Shown: positions 17,790 to 25,923, counted from the stretch's first letter. The stretch is DNA of 64,000 bases from an uncultured Lacinutrix sp. (GCA_937129145.1 CAKZMU010000008.1:1-64000); one strand, 5' to 3'. Numbers and translations are program-made. The notes: generated by a model not told the origin, from the letters alone.

Positions 17790-18781
17790 TATTTACTTAG
17801 CTCAATCAATTTATCTAAACTTCCTTTAGCTTTTCCAGAAAATAGCGATTCTTTTGCTATTTCAAAGCCTTCTAGATGTGAAATTTGTTTTGAAGTAGCA
17901 ATTGCTAATCCAGCGTTTGCGCATACCACATTATTTTGTGCTTCTGTTCCATTTCCACTAATAATATCTACAAATATCTTTGCAGCATCATCAACCGTGT
18001 CTCCCCCAAAAATAGCTTCTTGTTTTATTTGTGAAAGTCCTAAATCTTCAGGAGAGAATAATTTTTCAGTATGATTTGAAATAATCTTTGCTTTTCCAGT
18101 TAGTGAAATTTCATCATAGCCATCTAAAGCATACACAATGTTATAGTTATGCCCAGAATTTTGATGAATAAAACTGTAAAGTCTTAAAACCTCTAGATTA
18201 AAAACACCAAGAACATGATTTTTAGGAAAAGAAGGATTTACCAAAGGGCCTAACATATTAAAAAAGGTCTTAACACCTAATTCTCTTCTAATAGGAGCGA
18301 CATTTTTCATAGCAGGATGAAATAATGGTGCGTGTAATATACATATTCCAGCTTGCTCTAAACAACGTTTTAAAAAGCCTTCATCATTCGAAAATTTCAC
18401 ACCCAAATTTTCCATAACATTAGATGAGCCTGATGTTGATGACACACCATAATTTCCATGTTTGGAAACATTTACACCAGCCCCAGCTGTTATAAAAGCC
18501 GAAAGTGTTGAGATGTTAAACGTATTTTTGCCATCGCCTCCAGTGCCTACAATATCAATGGCATTATAGTCTTTTAAGTCAACAGCAATACAAAGCTCTA
18601 AAAGCGCATTTCTAAATCCTAGAAATTCTTCAATAGTAATACTACGCATCATATAGACCGAAAGGAAACATGCAATTTGACTCGGGTTATGCATATCGTT
18701 TGATATGTTTATAATAACCTGTTTTGCTTCCTCAGTTGAGATGGTTTCGTGATTTATTAATCTATTAAGTATATGTTTCAT
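17789..18781 (-). CDS. trpD: Anthranilate phosphoribosyltransferase
   Basis: 330 residues, normal for a free TrpD. It transfers phosphoribose from PRPP to anthranilate. The PRPP-binding GTGGDGKNTFN is at 79-89, and 'KHGNYGVSSTSGSSNVMENLG' supplies the anthranilate-binding region in two halves. 'HPAMKNVAPIRRELGVKTFFN' is typical of the family. It lies 11 nt after trpG and overlaps trpC by one base. Confidence 0.96.
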   Translation of the reverse strand: MKHILNRLINHETISTEEAKQVIINISNDMHNPSQIACFLSVYMMRSITIEEFLGFRNALLELCIAVDLKDYNAIDIVGTGGDGKNTFNISTLSAFITAGAGVNVSKHGNYGVSSTSGSSNVMENLGVKFSNDEGFLKRCLEQAGICILHAPLFHPAMKNVAPIRRELGVKTFFNMLGPLVNPSFPKNHVLGVFNLEVLRLYSFIHQNSGHNYNIVYALDGYDEISLTGKAKIISNHTEKLFSPEDLGLSQIKQEAIFGGDTVDDAAKIFVDIISGNGTEAQNNVVCANAGLAIATSKQISHLEGFEIAKESLFSGKAKGSLDKLIELSK

Positions 18782-18792
18782 TCTACTATTGG

Positions 18793-19359
18793 CTAATTAT
18801 TAACCCAATTTTCCAATATCGTTTTCCCATCTGGCGTTAAAACAGATTCTGGATGATATTGTACACCTTTCACATCGTATTCTTTATGTCTTAAGGACAT
18901 TACCTGCCCATTTTCGTCAAATGAGGTAGCTTCTAAACAATCAGGTAAATTGGAATTTACCACCCAAGAATGGTATCGACCAACTTTAAATTCTTTTCCT
19001 AAGCCTTTAAACAACGATTCATTTTCAGCAGAAAGGGTGACGTTAGTTGCAACACCATGATAAACTTCATCTAAATTAATAAGCGAGCCTCCAAATACTT
19101 CTCCAATAGCTTGTTGTCCTAAACAAACACCTAGAATACTCTTAGTAGAAGCATATTTTTCAATAATTGGTTTTAATAGACCAGCTTCATCTGGAATTCC
19201 AGGACCTGGAGATAAAACAATCTTATCAAAAGGTTCAACATCTTCTAAAGTTAATTTATCGTTTCTAACGACCGTTACCTCACAATGTAAATCTTCTAAA
19301 TAATGTACAAGATTATATGTGAAACTGTCATAATTATCTATAACTAATACTTTTTTCAT
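18793..19359 (-). CDS. trpG: Anthranilate synthase glutamine amidotransferase subunit
   Basis: 188 residues, a class I glutamine amidotransferase that supplies ammonia to TrpE. The nucleophile is C79 in LGVCLGQQAIGE, the oxyanion loop is SPGPG at 50-54, and the His-Glu pair lies in 'GVQYHPESVLT'. PabA in folate synthesis has the same fold, but position directly after trpE favours TrpG; a shared function for both pathways is possible. It follows trpE by one base. Confidence 0.95.
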   Translation of the reverse strand: MKKVLVIDNYDSFTYNLVHYLEDLHCEVTVVRNDKLTLEDVEPFDKIVLSPGPGIPDEAGLLKPIIEKYASTKSILGVCLGQQAIGEVFGGSLINLDEVYHGVATNVTLSAENESLFKGLGKEFKVGRYHSWVVNSNLPDCLEATSFDENGQVMSLRHKEYDVKGVQYHPESVLTPDGKTILENWVNN

Positions 19360-19360
19360 A

Positions 19361-20767
19361 TTAAATATCTTCTGCTAATTTAATAGCTTTAGTTAGTGCG
19401 CCTAATTTATTGTAAACTTCTTGCAATTCGTTTTCTTGATTCGATTTTGAAACCAATCCAGCACCTGCTTGCCAATTCAGTTTATAGTCTTTACTTAAAA
19501 AGGTTCTAATCATAATGGCGTGATTGAAATTACCATCAAAATCCATAAAGCCTATTGCGCCTCCATAAAATGCTCTACTGGTTTTTTCGTATTGCTCAAT
19601 CAATTGCATTGCTCTATGTTTTGGAGCTCCACTTAAAGTTCCTGCAGGAAATGTATCAGCGACTACTTGCATAGTTGAGGTTGTATCATGCTTTTGTCCT
19701 GTTACTTTACTTACTAGATGAATGACATGAGAGAAAAACTGAACTTCACGATACGTTACCACTTTAACTTGACTACCGTGGCGACTTAAATCGTTTCGGG
19801 CTAAATCGACAAGCATCACATGTTCAGCATTTTCTTTATCGTCGTTTTTAAGTTTTTCGGCTAAAACCGCATCTTGTTCGTCGTTTCCAGTTCTTTTAAA
19901 CGTTCCTGCAATTGGGTGAATTTCTGCTAATCCATCATCAACAATAAGTTGAGCTTCTGGTGAACTTCCAAATATTTTAAAATCGCCATAATCAAAATAA
20001 AATAGGTAAGGCGAAGGGTTTATGCTTCTTAAAGCGCGATATATGTTGAATTCATCACCAGTAAATTCTTGAGAAAAACGTCTGGATAAAACGAGTTGGA
20101 AAACGTCACCGCGTTGGCAATGTTTTCTTGCTACTTCAACATGTTCTCTAAACTCATCATCAGTCAAATTAGATTTAATATCACCTTTTGAATTAAAATT
20201 GTAGGATGCAAAGTTTTGAACATTTATCAGTTTGTCAATGGCATCGATATTATTTTCGACACCTTCATAACAATGTGCAAAAATATAGGCTTCATTTTTA
20301 AAGTGATTAATGGCTATGATGTTTTGATACACAGCATAGTACATGTCTGGAATGACTACGGAATCATCTTTTTTACTAATGTCAACATCTTCAAAATATC
20401 TTACAGCATCATAAGCAGTATAACCAAATATACCGTTATTAATGAATTTGAAGTTTTCTTCAGATTTAGCGTCAAATCGTTTTGTGAAATTATAAATCTC
20501 ATCAACTACATTAACATCTTCAGTAATATTTAATTCCGCAGAACTTCCATCAGGAAACGTTTGTGAAATAACTTCATTTTCAACCTTGATTGACGCAATA
20601 GGATTGAAACATATGTATGAGAAGTTTTTTTGACTTTTATGATAATCACCACTTTCCAATAAAATACTATTTGGATACTTATCGCGAATTTTATAATACA
20701 CCGTAACTGGCGTAATAGTATCTGTTAGGATTTTTTTATGATGTGTATAAAGACTGAATTTTTTCAT
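19361..20767 (-). CDS. trpE: Anthranilate synthase component I
   Basis: 468 residues. It converts chorismate and ammonia to anthranilate, the first committed step to tryptophan. Chorismate-binding motifs are 'GDVFQLVLSRRF', 'PIAGTFKRTG', 'LVDLARNDL', 'PAGTLSGAPKHRAMQ' and 'GAIGFMDF'. The N-terminal domain carries 'LLESGDYHKSQKNFS', the region of the feedback-binding LLES motif, so tryptophan inhibition is likely. It is the first structural gene, preceded by a leader with a Trp-rich peptide and a terminator. Confidence 0.96.
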   Translation of the reverse strand: MKKFSLYTHHKKILTDTITPVTVYYKIRDKYPNSILLESGDYHKSQKNFSYICFNPIASIKVENEVISQTFPDGSSAELNITEDVNVVDEIYNFTKRFDAKSEENFKFINNGIFGYTAYDAVRYFEDVDISKKDDSVVIPDMYYAVYQNIIAINHFKNEAYIFAHCYEGVENNIDAIDKLINVQNFASYNFNSKGDIKSNLTDDEFREHVEVARKHCQRGDVFQLVLSRRFSQEFTGDEFNIYRALRSINPSPYLFYFDYGDFKIFGSSPEAQLIVDDGLAEIHPIAGTFKRTGNDEQDAVLAEKLKNDDKENAEHVMLVDLARNDLSRHGSQVKVVTYREVQFFSHVIHLVSKVTGQKHDTTSTMQVVADTFPAGTLSGAPKHRAMQLIEQYEKTSRAFYGGAIGFMDFDGNFNHAIMIRTFLSKDYKLNWQAGAGLVSKSNQENELQEVYNKLGALTKAIKLAEDI

Positions 20768-20796
20768 TTTATAATTTTTATTTCATTCTAAAATTA

Positions 20797-20826
20797 TACT
20801 TCGTCGCGCTCAGCACAGGATTTCAG
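20797..20826. repeat. Half-REP-like sequence in the trp leader
   Basis: CTTCGTCGCGCTCAGCACAG (20799-20818) is GC-rich against an AT-rich background. It recalls the common dispersed repeat with a CTTCGAC...GCTCAG core. It lies between the attenuator terminator and the trpE start, so transcripts that pass the attenuator contain it. The match is from memory and unconfirmed. Confidence 0.4.
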
Positions 20827-20830
20827 AACA

Positions 20831-20866
20831 AAAAAAAGGCTTGTCGTGAATGACAAGCCTTTTTTG
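20831..20866 (-). terminator. trp operon attenuator (intrinsic terminator)
   Basis: GGCTTGTC (20839-20846) and GACAAGCC (20853-20860) form a perfect 8-bp GC-rich stem with a 6-base loop, extended by A:T pairs. In the minus-strand transcript the stem is followed by eight U residues. It lies between the leader peptide and trpE, so it ends transcription before the structural genes. Part of its loop and 3' arm is complementary to a segment just after the leader peptide stop. Confidence 0.88.
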
Positions 20867-20907
20867 ATATTTTTATTTAAATATACGATAGGGTTTATTC
20901 ACGAATG

Positions 20908-20955
20908 TTAGTTTCGAAAATTCCACCACCAAGTATGATTTAAAAATGAGTTCAT
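20908..20955 (-). CDS. trpL: trp operon leader peptide with three consecutive Trp codons
   Basis: A 15-codon frame (MNSFLNHTWWWNFRN) starts at the ATG at 20953-20955 and stops at 20908-20910. Three adjacent TGG codons lie at 20923-20931. Chance occurrence of three Trp codons in a short frame exactly between a promoter and a terminator in front of trpE is very unlikely. In ribosome-mediated attenuation, scarcity of charged tRNA-Trp stalls the ribosome on these codons and favours an antiterminator. The ATG comes about 14 nt after the -7 element, so the transcript has a very short 5' leader. Confidence 0.88.
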   Translation of the reverse strand: MNSFLNHTWWWNFRN

Positions 20956-20969
20956 TTGTTTTGTTTGTT

Positions 20970-21000
20970 CAAATATAGAAATGAAAACTAAATAATCAAA
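20970..21000 (-). promoter_or_regulatory. trp operon promoter
   Basis: On the minus strand, TTTG (20997-21000) and TATATTTG (20970-20977) are separated by 19 nt. This matches the Bacteroidota sigma-A consensus TTTG - about 19 - TAnnTTTG at every fixed position. Transcription would begin around 20962-20966, directly ahead of the leader peptide. Confidence 0.75.
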
Positions 21001-21107
21001 TGTTATGCTAAAAAATATGATAAAATTCAAAAATTATCGTTCTATGTGTGAATGAAAAGTTTTGTTAAAGTTTACGATTAATACATCGAGATACTTATTT
21101 TTATAAT

Positions 21108-21641
21108 ATGAAGCACTTATTAGCCCTTTTTGTATTGTTGTTAGTGTCTTGTAAAACAGACAAAAACACAGATACAGCCCAAACAGATAAAACACAAGTT
21201 GAAATAACAACTAATGATGATATCGAGCTTGAAATTCACGATTTTAATGGTTTAGAACCCTATTTAACCAAAAAGGATGATAAAACCTATGTGGTTAATT
21301 TTTGGGCTACTTGGTGTGCACCTTGTATAAAGGAATTGCCTTATTTTGAAGAGTTAAACACCAAGTATAAAGAAGAAAACGTGGAAGTATTACTGGTTAG
21401 CTTAGACTTTCCGCATCAATACGATAGTAAGCTGAAACCATTTATTAAAGAGCATGATTTACAATCTAAAATACTAGTATTGGACGATGTAGATATGAAT
21501 ACATGGATTCCAAAAGTTGATGAAAATTGGGATGGTGCTATTCCTATTACTATCATTTACAACAAAAATAAACGTGAGTTTTATGACCAAACATTTACAT
21601 ACGAATCATTAGAAAACGAATTAAAACAATTTTTAAAATAA
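21108..21641 (+). CDS. TlpA-like thioredoxin-fold lipoprotein
   Basis: 177 residues. The signal MKHLLALFVLLLVSC has a lipobox cysteine at 15. The thioredoxin domain carries the redox pair in VNFWATWCAPC (C70, C73), followed by 'KELPYFEELNTKYK'. Such membrane-tethered proteins reduce or isomerise periplasmic disulfides, often in cytochrome maturation. The cis-proline region is 'GAIPITIIYNKNK'. It is divergent from the trp operon and begins a run of redox genes, with the next gene 5 nt downstream. Confidence 0.88.
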   Translation: MKHLLALFVLLLVSCKTDKNTDTAQTDKTQVEITTNDDIELEIHDFNGLEPYLTKKDDKTYVVNFWATWCAPCIKELPYFEELNTKYKEENVEVLLVSLDFPHQYDSKLKPFIKEHDLQSKILVLDDVDMNTWIPKVDENWDGAIPITIIYNKNKREFYDQTFTYESLENELKQFLK

Positions 21642-21646
21642 ACACT

Positions 21647-22273
21647 ATGAAATTTCTTAAAATAGTATCAGTATTTGCAATCGTTATGGTTGTGAGTGCT
21701 TTTTCGGTAAACACCACAGTCTCGAGTGGTTATGATATTGGCGATATTGCCTCTGATTTTAGCCTAGAAAACATCGACGGCAACATGGTATCTTTGACTA
21801 ATTATACAGACGCTAAAGGCTTTATTGTAATTTTTACATGTAACACCTGTCCTTACGCAGTTAAGTATGAGGATAGAATTATAGCATTAGACAAAAAGTA
21901 TGCTTCAAAAGGCTATCCAGTTATTGCGATTCAGCCTAATGACCCAGATGTGCAACCTGGAGATAGTATGGATGCTATGAGAGCTCGAGCAGCCTCCAAA
22001 GGTTTTACATTTCCGTATTTAATGGACGATGGTCAAAAAATCTATCCGCAATATGGCGCATCAAAAACACCTCATGTGTATATTCTTGAAAAAACCAATG
22101 AAGGAAATGTTGTAAAATATATTGGTGCTATTGACGATAATTATCAAGACGCATCAGCTGTAAATGTAAAGTATGCCGAAAACGCTGTAGATGCTCTATT
22201 GGAAGGAAACGACGTTCCAGAAACCAAGACTAGAGCAATTGGTTGTTCTATTAAAGTTAAAAAGAAATATTAA
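21647..22273 (+). CDS. Exported redoxin (AhpC/TSA-like) family protein
   Basis: 208 residues with a hydrophobic N-terminal signal (1-22). The fold reads 'GDIASDFSLENIDGNMVSL', then the active-site pair C65/C68 in FTCNTCPYAVKYEDR, then 'YGASKTPHVYILEK' with the cis-proline. The CNTCP version is typical of a Bacteroidota/cyanobacterial thioredoxin-like family often annotated as redoxin; its partner is unknown. It follows the TlpA-like gene by 5 nt. Confidence 0.87.
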   Translation: MKFLKIVSVFAIVMVVSAFSVNTTVSSGYDIGDIASDFSLENIDGNMVSLTNYTDAKGFIVIFTCNTCPYAVKYEDRIIALDKKYASKGYPVIAIQPNDPDVQPGDSMDAMRARAASKGFTFPYLMDDGQKIYPQYGASKTPHVYILEKTNEGNVVKYIGAIDDNYQDASAVNVKYAENAVDALLEGNDVPETKTRAIGCSIKVKKKY

Positions 22274-22348
22274 CTGTAACAGATTAATTTTTTTAACGTC
22301 TTTATAATAAATCCTGAGGAAATATTAATTTTGCTTAAAAATTAATTT

Positions 22349-22663
22349 ATGGCAAACCTATCACAAGAAGAGTGGAAAAAACAATTAGCTAATGATGCTA
22401 ATGCGGTGATACTTGATGTACGCACAAACGATGAGGTGGCTGAAGGCAAAATACTTAACGCTATCAATATAGATATTTACAAAGGTCAAGGATTTATTTA
22501 CGAATTGGAAGAATTGGATAAGTCTAAAAACTATTATGTGTATTGCCGTTCAGGAGGAAGAAGCGGACAAGCATGTGCGATAATGAATCAATTAGGATTT
22601 AAAAATGCGTATAACCTTTCTGGAGGTGTTCTTGAATGGAATGAGAGATTGGTAACCAATTAA
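22349..22663 (+). CDS. Rhodanese-like domain protein, cytoplasmic
   Basis: 104 residues forming a single rhodanese domain: 'AVILDVRTNDEVAEGKI' and the active-site loop YCRSGGRSG with C66. No signal peptide is present. Single-domain rhodaneses carry persulfide sulfur on the loop cysteine; the donor and acceptor are unknown. A second, exported rhodanese gene follows 13 nt downstream, giving a cytoplasm/periplasm pair. Confidence 0.9.
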   Translation: MANLSQEEWKKQLANDANAVILDVRTNDEVAEGKILNAINIDIYKGQGFIYELEELDKSKNYYVYCRSGGRSGQACAIMNQLGFKNAYNLSGGVLEWNERLVTN

Positions 22664-22676
22664 AAAGATACTACTT

Positions 22677-23078
22677 ATGAAACGATTATTATTTGTATTA
22701 ATATCAATGGCTGTATTTACATCTAGTTGTAGAGATGAAACACAAGGTTCAAATACAATTGAAGTTATTACGGCAGAAGAAATGAAAGAAATTTCGAAGA
22801 TTGAAGACGTGCAATTAATAGATGTTAGAACACAAGAAGAATATGAAGAAGGTTATATTGAAGGTTTTCAAAATATAGATTATTACTCTGATGATTTTAC
22901 GAAAGACATTGAAAAACTAGATAAATCAAAACCAGTAATTGTGTACTGTAAATCTGGAAACCGAAGCGGAAAATGTGCAAAAAAAATGGAAGAAGCTGGT
23001 TTTTCTAAGGTTTATGACCTTGAAGGAGGGATTACACAATGGAAGTTTAAAGGCTTTGAGGTAAAAAAGAAGAGTTAA
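22677..23078 (+). CDS. Rhodanese-like lipoprotein
   Basis: 133 residues with a lipoprotein signal (MKRLLFVLISMAVFTSSC, C18). The rhodanese domain has 'QLIDVRTQEEYEEGYIEG' and the catalytic loop YCKSGNRSG with C91, ending 'VYDLEGGITQWKFKGF'. It is probably anchored in the periplasm and may exchange sulfane sulfur there. It is the last gene of the thioredoxin/rhodanese run and is followed by a strong terminator. Confidence 0.9.
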   Translation: MKRLLFVLISMAVFTSSCRDETQGSNTIEVITAEEMKEISKIEDVQLIDVRTQEEYEEGYIEGFQNIDYYSDDFTKDIEKLDKSKPVIVYCKSGNRSGKCAKKMEEAGFSKVYDLEGGITQWKFKGFEVKKKS

Positions 23079-23100
23079 GAAAAACATAACACTAAATATG

Positions 23101-23126
23101 AAAGCGACCATTGGTCGCTTTTTTTT
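23101..23126. terminator. Intrinsic terminator after the rhodanese genes
   Basis: AAAGCGACC and GGTCGCTTT form a perfect 9-bp stem with loop ATT, followed by further T residues. It ends the rhodanese run on the plus strand and touches the 3' end of the convergent remnant gene, so it may serve both strands. Confidence 0.88.
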
Positions 23127-23352
23127 ATACAATATGTTCTTCAATTACAGCAGTAATCTCTTTTTGATTGTCTATGGCTAATCTTGAAAACTGAAATAGG
23201 CTTTTGCACCTGTCTAAATTTTGTTCTGGGTAAGTTACTTTATAGTAAATATTGCCATTTAAATAATCGGTTAGAGCTCTTAAATCATACATAAATGGCA
23301 TTAATGCACAGCTAATGAGTAAGAATTTTTTACAACTGAAAAAGATAGACAA
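23125..23352 (-). pseudogene. C-terminal remnant of an APH-type phosphotransferase (sugar kinase-like)
   Basis: A 75-codon frame. From about residue 23 it reads 'LRALTDYLNGNIYYKVTYPEQ' and 'NLDRCKSLFQFSRLAI', which I recognise as the C-terminal end of aminoglycoside-phosphotransferase-fold proteins of the N-acetylhexosamine-kinase type, normally about 350 residues. The kinase N- and C-lobes are missing. Its neighbour 16 bp upstream is a sugar nucleotidyltransferase, the usual partner of such kinases. I infer that a deletion removed most of the kinase gene; the remaining piece is unlikely to be functional. Confidence 0.65.
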
Positions 23353-23368
23353 TCTTTTAAAAATATTA

Positions 23369-24256
23369 CTATTTCCAAAGTGGTGAAGGGTATTTTTTGT
23401 CTTCGGTAAGTCTCTGTAAAGTGTTTACAGCCTCTGCTTTGTCTTCGTAATACGTAACACCAAACCATTCACTATTGGTGGTAATTACATTAATATCTAT
23501 TAAACCGTTAGTCATCATTTCTTGAGCTACAAACGGAATATAAATTTCGCTTTTTTCAAGATTCTCAAGAATTTGTAAAAACTTAGTAAAATAGGTTTCA
23601 ATGTATTCAAAAATTGATGGGTTACATATCCAAAAATTCATAGATACGGTTGTGTCAGGGTTTAAGGTGTTACCTGAATCGGTATCAATAATGTCACCAT
23701 CTATGGCTTCAATTTTTGTGTGCTCTTCAATAGATACTAAATGTCCATCATCAACGCTACAAACACCTCTTGAAACAGAGCCATGTTCTGATAAGGTATC
23801 CTTTAAACTATAGCCAACAATGCCGTAAGTTTTATTAGAATTGTTACTTTTTATAAAATTGGCAGCGCCTTCAAAAGCTTCTTTACCATAATAATCATCG
23901 GCATTAATGATTACAAAATCAGAATTTATAACCTTTCTTGTTGACCATACAGCATGAGCTGTTCCCCAAGGTTTAGCTCTTTCAGATGTATCGATATTGA
24001 TATCTTCTGGTAAGTCGTTTATATCTTGTACAACAACATCAAGCTTTATGGAATTTGGCAATTTTGGAGAAAGATAATCTTCCAGAAACGCTTTGTTTTC
24101 TGCTCGAGTTACCAAAACTATATGAGTGAAACCACAATTAATGGCGTCGTAAATACTAAACTCCAATAAAAATTCGCCTTTAGGGCCTAAATCATCAAAT
24201 TGTTTAAGCTTTCCGTAGCGACTACCACTTCCAGCAGCCATAAGTAATAAGGTCAT
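23369..24256 (-). CDS. Sugar-phosphate nucleotidyltransferase family protein
   Basis: 295 residues of the nucleotidyltransferase Rossmann-like fold. The nucleotide-binding loop is LLLMAAGSGSRYG (3-15), followed by 'KQFDDLGPKGEFLLEFSIYDA' in two halves, and the metal aspartates are in 'VIINADDYYGKEAF'. Such enzymes join a sugar 1-phosphate to a nucleoside triphosphate. The product is unknown. Downstream is the remnant of a kinase that would normally supply the sugar phosphate, so the pathway may now be broken or fed from elsewhere. Confidence 0.85.
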   Translation of the reverse strand: MTLLLMAAGSGSRYGKLKQFDDLGPKGEFLLEFSIYDAINCGFTHIVLVTRAENKAFLEDYLSPKLPNSIKLDVVVQDINDLPEDINIDTSERAKPWGTAHAVWSTRKVINSDFVIINADDYYGKEAFEGAANFIKSNNSNKTYGIVGYSLKDTLSEHGSVSRGVCSVDDGHLVSIEEHTKIEAIDGDIIDTDSGNTLNPDTTVSMNFWICNPSIFEYIETYFTKFLQILENLEKSEIYIPFVAQEMMTNGLIDINVITTNSEWFGVTYYEDKAEAVNTLQRLTEDKKYPSPLWK

Positions 24257-24338
24257 AAATAAAATTTTTGTAAAAATATAGTTTTAAATAGAAAATGGTA
24301 AACAAAATCATAAAAAAGAAAAAGACATATGTTTGCCT

Positions 24339-25067
24339 TTATATTTGGCGATAAACATCTTCAAAAGGCACTCTAAATCTTGGGCCATAAATACCTTTGT
24401 CATCACGTAAACCACAGCCAATAATCATATTTATTTCGGCAGTCCACGGAATTCCTAAAATACGTTTTACTCTAAGTGTGTCGCTGCCTTCCATTGGGCA
24501 AGTATCGTAACCAATGGCTGCCATACTAATCATAAAATTTTGAGCCGCTAAACCAGCACTTTTATGAGCTACTATGCGCATATCGCTCAATCTTGCTTGT
24601 CGGTAAATGGGTCTAAACAACCCAATAACTTGAAAAACAAGATATTTTAACATTCCAAAAATCCCTAAAAAATCGAAATAGGTTATTGGCATTACTTTTT
24701 GGTAGTAGTTTAATGCCATTTTTTTACGATTTTCTAATTTTTTGTCTAAATCTGCTTTGCCAAAAGAGGTGTTTAAAAACGCAATATTTGCTTTGCATCG
24801 TTTACGCCATAAATCCTTTCTTGCGACCACAACTACCAATTGTTGCGCAGTTTTTGCAGCATTTTGGTTAAAGCAAGCATGCGCAAGTTTTTCAATGGTT
24901 TCTTTATTTGTAACATGGTAAAACTCCCATAGTTGTAAGTTGCTACTTGTTGGAGCTAATACGGCATTTTCAATGCATTGTTTGACTTTATTTGTGTCTA
25001 TTGACTCGTCTTTGTAGACTCTACAAGAACGACGATAAGCAATGGCTTCTGATACTGTTTTTTCCAT
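24339..25067 (-). CDS. Nitroreductase family protein
   Basis: 242 residues. The FMN-binding N-terminal motif is 'AIAYRRSCRVYKDE', then 'APTSSNLQLWEFYHV'. The C-terminal half has 'AAQNFMISMAAIGYDTCPMEG' split over a helix and 'INMIIGCGLRDDKGIYGPRFR'. Members reduce nitro groups, quinones or flavins with NAD(P)H in the cytoplasm; specificity is unknown. Length is slightly above the usual 200-220 because of an insertion around 100-150. It is a single gene, divergent from the next lipoprotein gene. Confidence 0.88.
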   Translation of the reverse strand: MEKTVSEAIAYRRSCRVYKDESIDTNKVKQCIENAVLAPTSSNLQLWEFYHVTNKETIEKLAHACFNQNAAKTAQQLVVVVARKDLWRKRCKANIAFLNTSFGKADLDKKLENRKKMALNYYQKVMPITYFDFLGIFGMLKYLVFQVIGLFRPIYRQARLSDMRIVAHKSAGLAAQNFMISMAAIGYDTCPMEGSDTLRVKRILGIPWTAEINMIIGCGLRDDKGIYGPRFRVPFEDVYRQI

Positions 25068-25188
25068 GAAATTGATTTGTGTAAAGATAAATTAATAATC
25101 TGCTCAATGTTAAATAAAGCCATTGCAATTTCTTTTTGTTGAATCTTTTCTTTTACCTTTAGTTTGTCAAAACTTAACATAATTGTTT

Positions 25189-25739
25189 ATGAATAAATTA
25201 AAAATAAGTGTTAGTATATTTTTTTAGGATTTGTTTTTTTGTCAACCTCTTGTAAAGAAACAAAAACTAACGAGTATGTGTTTGAAAAAGAAGGAATGAC
25301 GTTTATTGTTCCTGAAGATTGGAAAATTACTGATGAAGAAAAATTTGATGATGGAAGCTATTACCTTTCCATTGATAAAAATGGATTTGACTCAAGCGGA
25401 GTATTAATAATTACATCTTACAATAATAGTATAGATTTGGATGAGCTTATTTATTTTCAAAAAGAAGAGATACAAAATAATGTTATTTTTAAAAACTCAG
25501 TTTTTGAACCAATTCAAAATAGTGAATTTAATTCTATAAACTCTAGGGCAACCCACTATACGTTTGGTCTTTTAGGGTTAGAACATGAAGGCTCGATTCA
25601 TGCATTTTATATAAATGACAATACCTTTTTGGTGATGAAGCAAGGAGCTTTAGAAGATAGAACGGTTAACAATAAAGGATTTGATATAATTGAGGATAGT
25701 TTTGGCGCATATGTAAAAGTAAAATCCGCAAAACGTTAA
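25189..25739 (+). CDS. Small lipoprotein interrupted by a frameshift in a T7 run
   Basis: The ATG at 25189 begins MNKLKISVSIFF and meets a TAG at 25225-25227, just after a run of seven T (25219-25225). One added T would continue into LGFVFLSTSCKETKTNEY, a perfect lipobox, and the remaining open frame to 25739. As written, the mature part can only start from weak codons such as the TTG at 25239, without a working signal. The mature domain (about 160 residues, 'GMTFIVPEDWKITDEEK') resembles PsbP/DUF1795-like exported proteins. This could be phase variation, a fixed mutation or a base-call error. Confidence 0.7.
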
Positions 25740-25762
25740 AAATTAATGTTTTACGTATTTTT

Positions 25763-25779
25763 TTGTGGAGTCGCCGAGA
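25763..25779. repeat. 17-bp duplicate of the ssrA 3' end (attachment-site scar)
   Basis: TTGTGGAGTCGCCGAGA at 25763-25779 is identical to 25921-25937, the 3' end of ssrA plus two flanking bases. Direct repeats of a tmRNA or tRNA 3' end are the footprint of tyrosine-recombinase integration. The 141 bp between the copies hold no gene, only a terminator. Confidence 0.75.
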
Positions 25780-25858
25780 TTAACTGCGTTGTTCTCTAGT
25801 AACTCTAAAGTTGCAAATGCAATTTGTTGTCTTTTAAAGACAAGTGTATTTAAACAAC

Positions 25859-25889
25859 AAAATCTGATCAAGTAAACTTGTCAGATTTT
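25859..25889. terminator. Intrinsic terminator downstream of ssrA
   Basis: AAAATCTGA (25859-25867) pairs with TCAGATTTT (25881-25889), and CAAG with CTTG inside, with one bulged T and loop TAAA. A and T runs at the two ends make it usable on both strands, ending ssrA on the minus strand. It lies inside the segment bounded by the duplicated ssrA ends, so it may have arrived with the integrated DNA. Confidence 0.8.
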
Positions 25890-25923
25890 ATCATTTAAAC
25901 CCACAATCAAATTGCGAGTGTTG

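Noticed and set aside
24998..25180. A 60-codon minus-strand frame running into the nitroreductase gene
   Set aside because: It overlaps the nitroreductase start in another frame, has no recognisable domain and occupies the region where the promoters of two divergent genes must lie.
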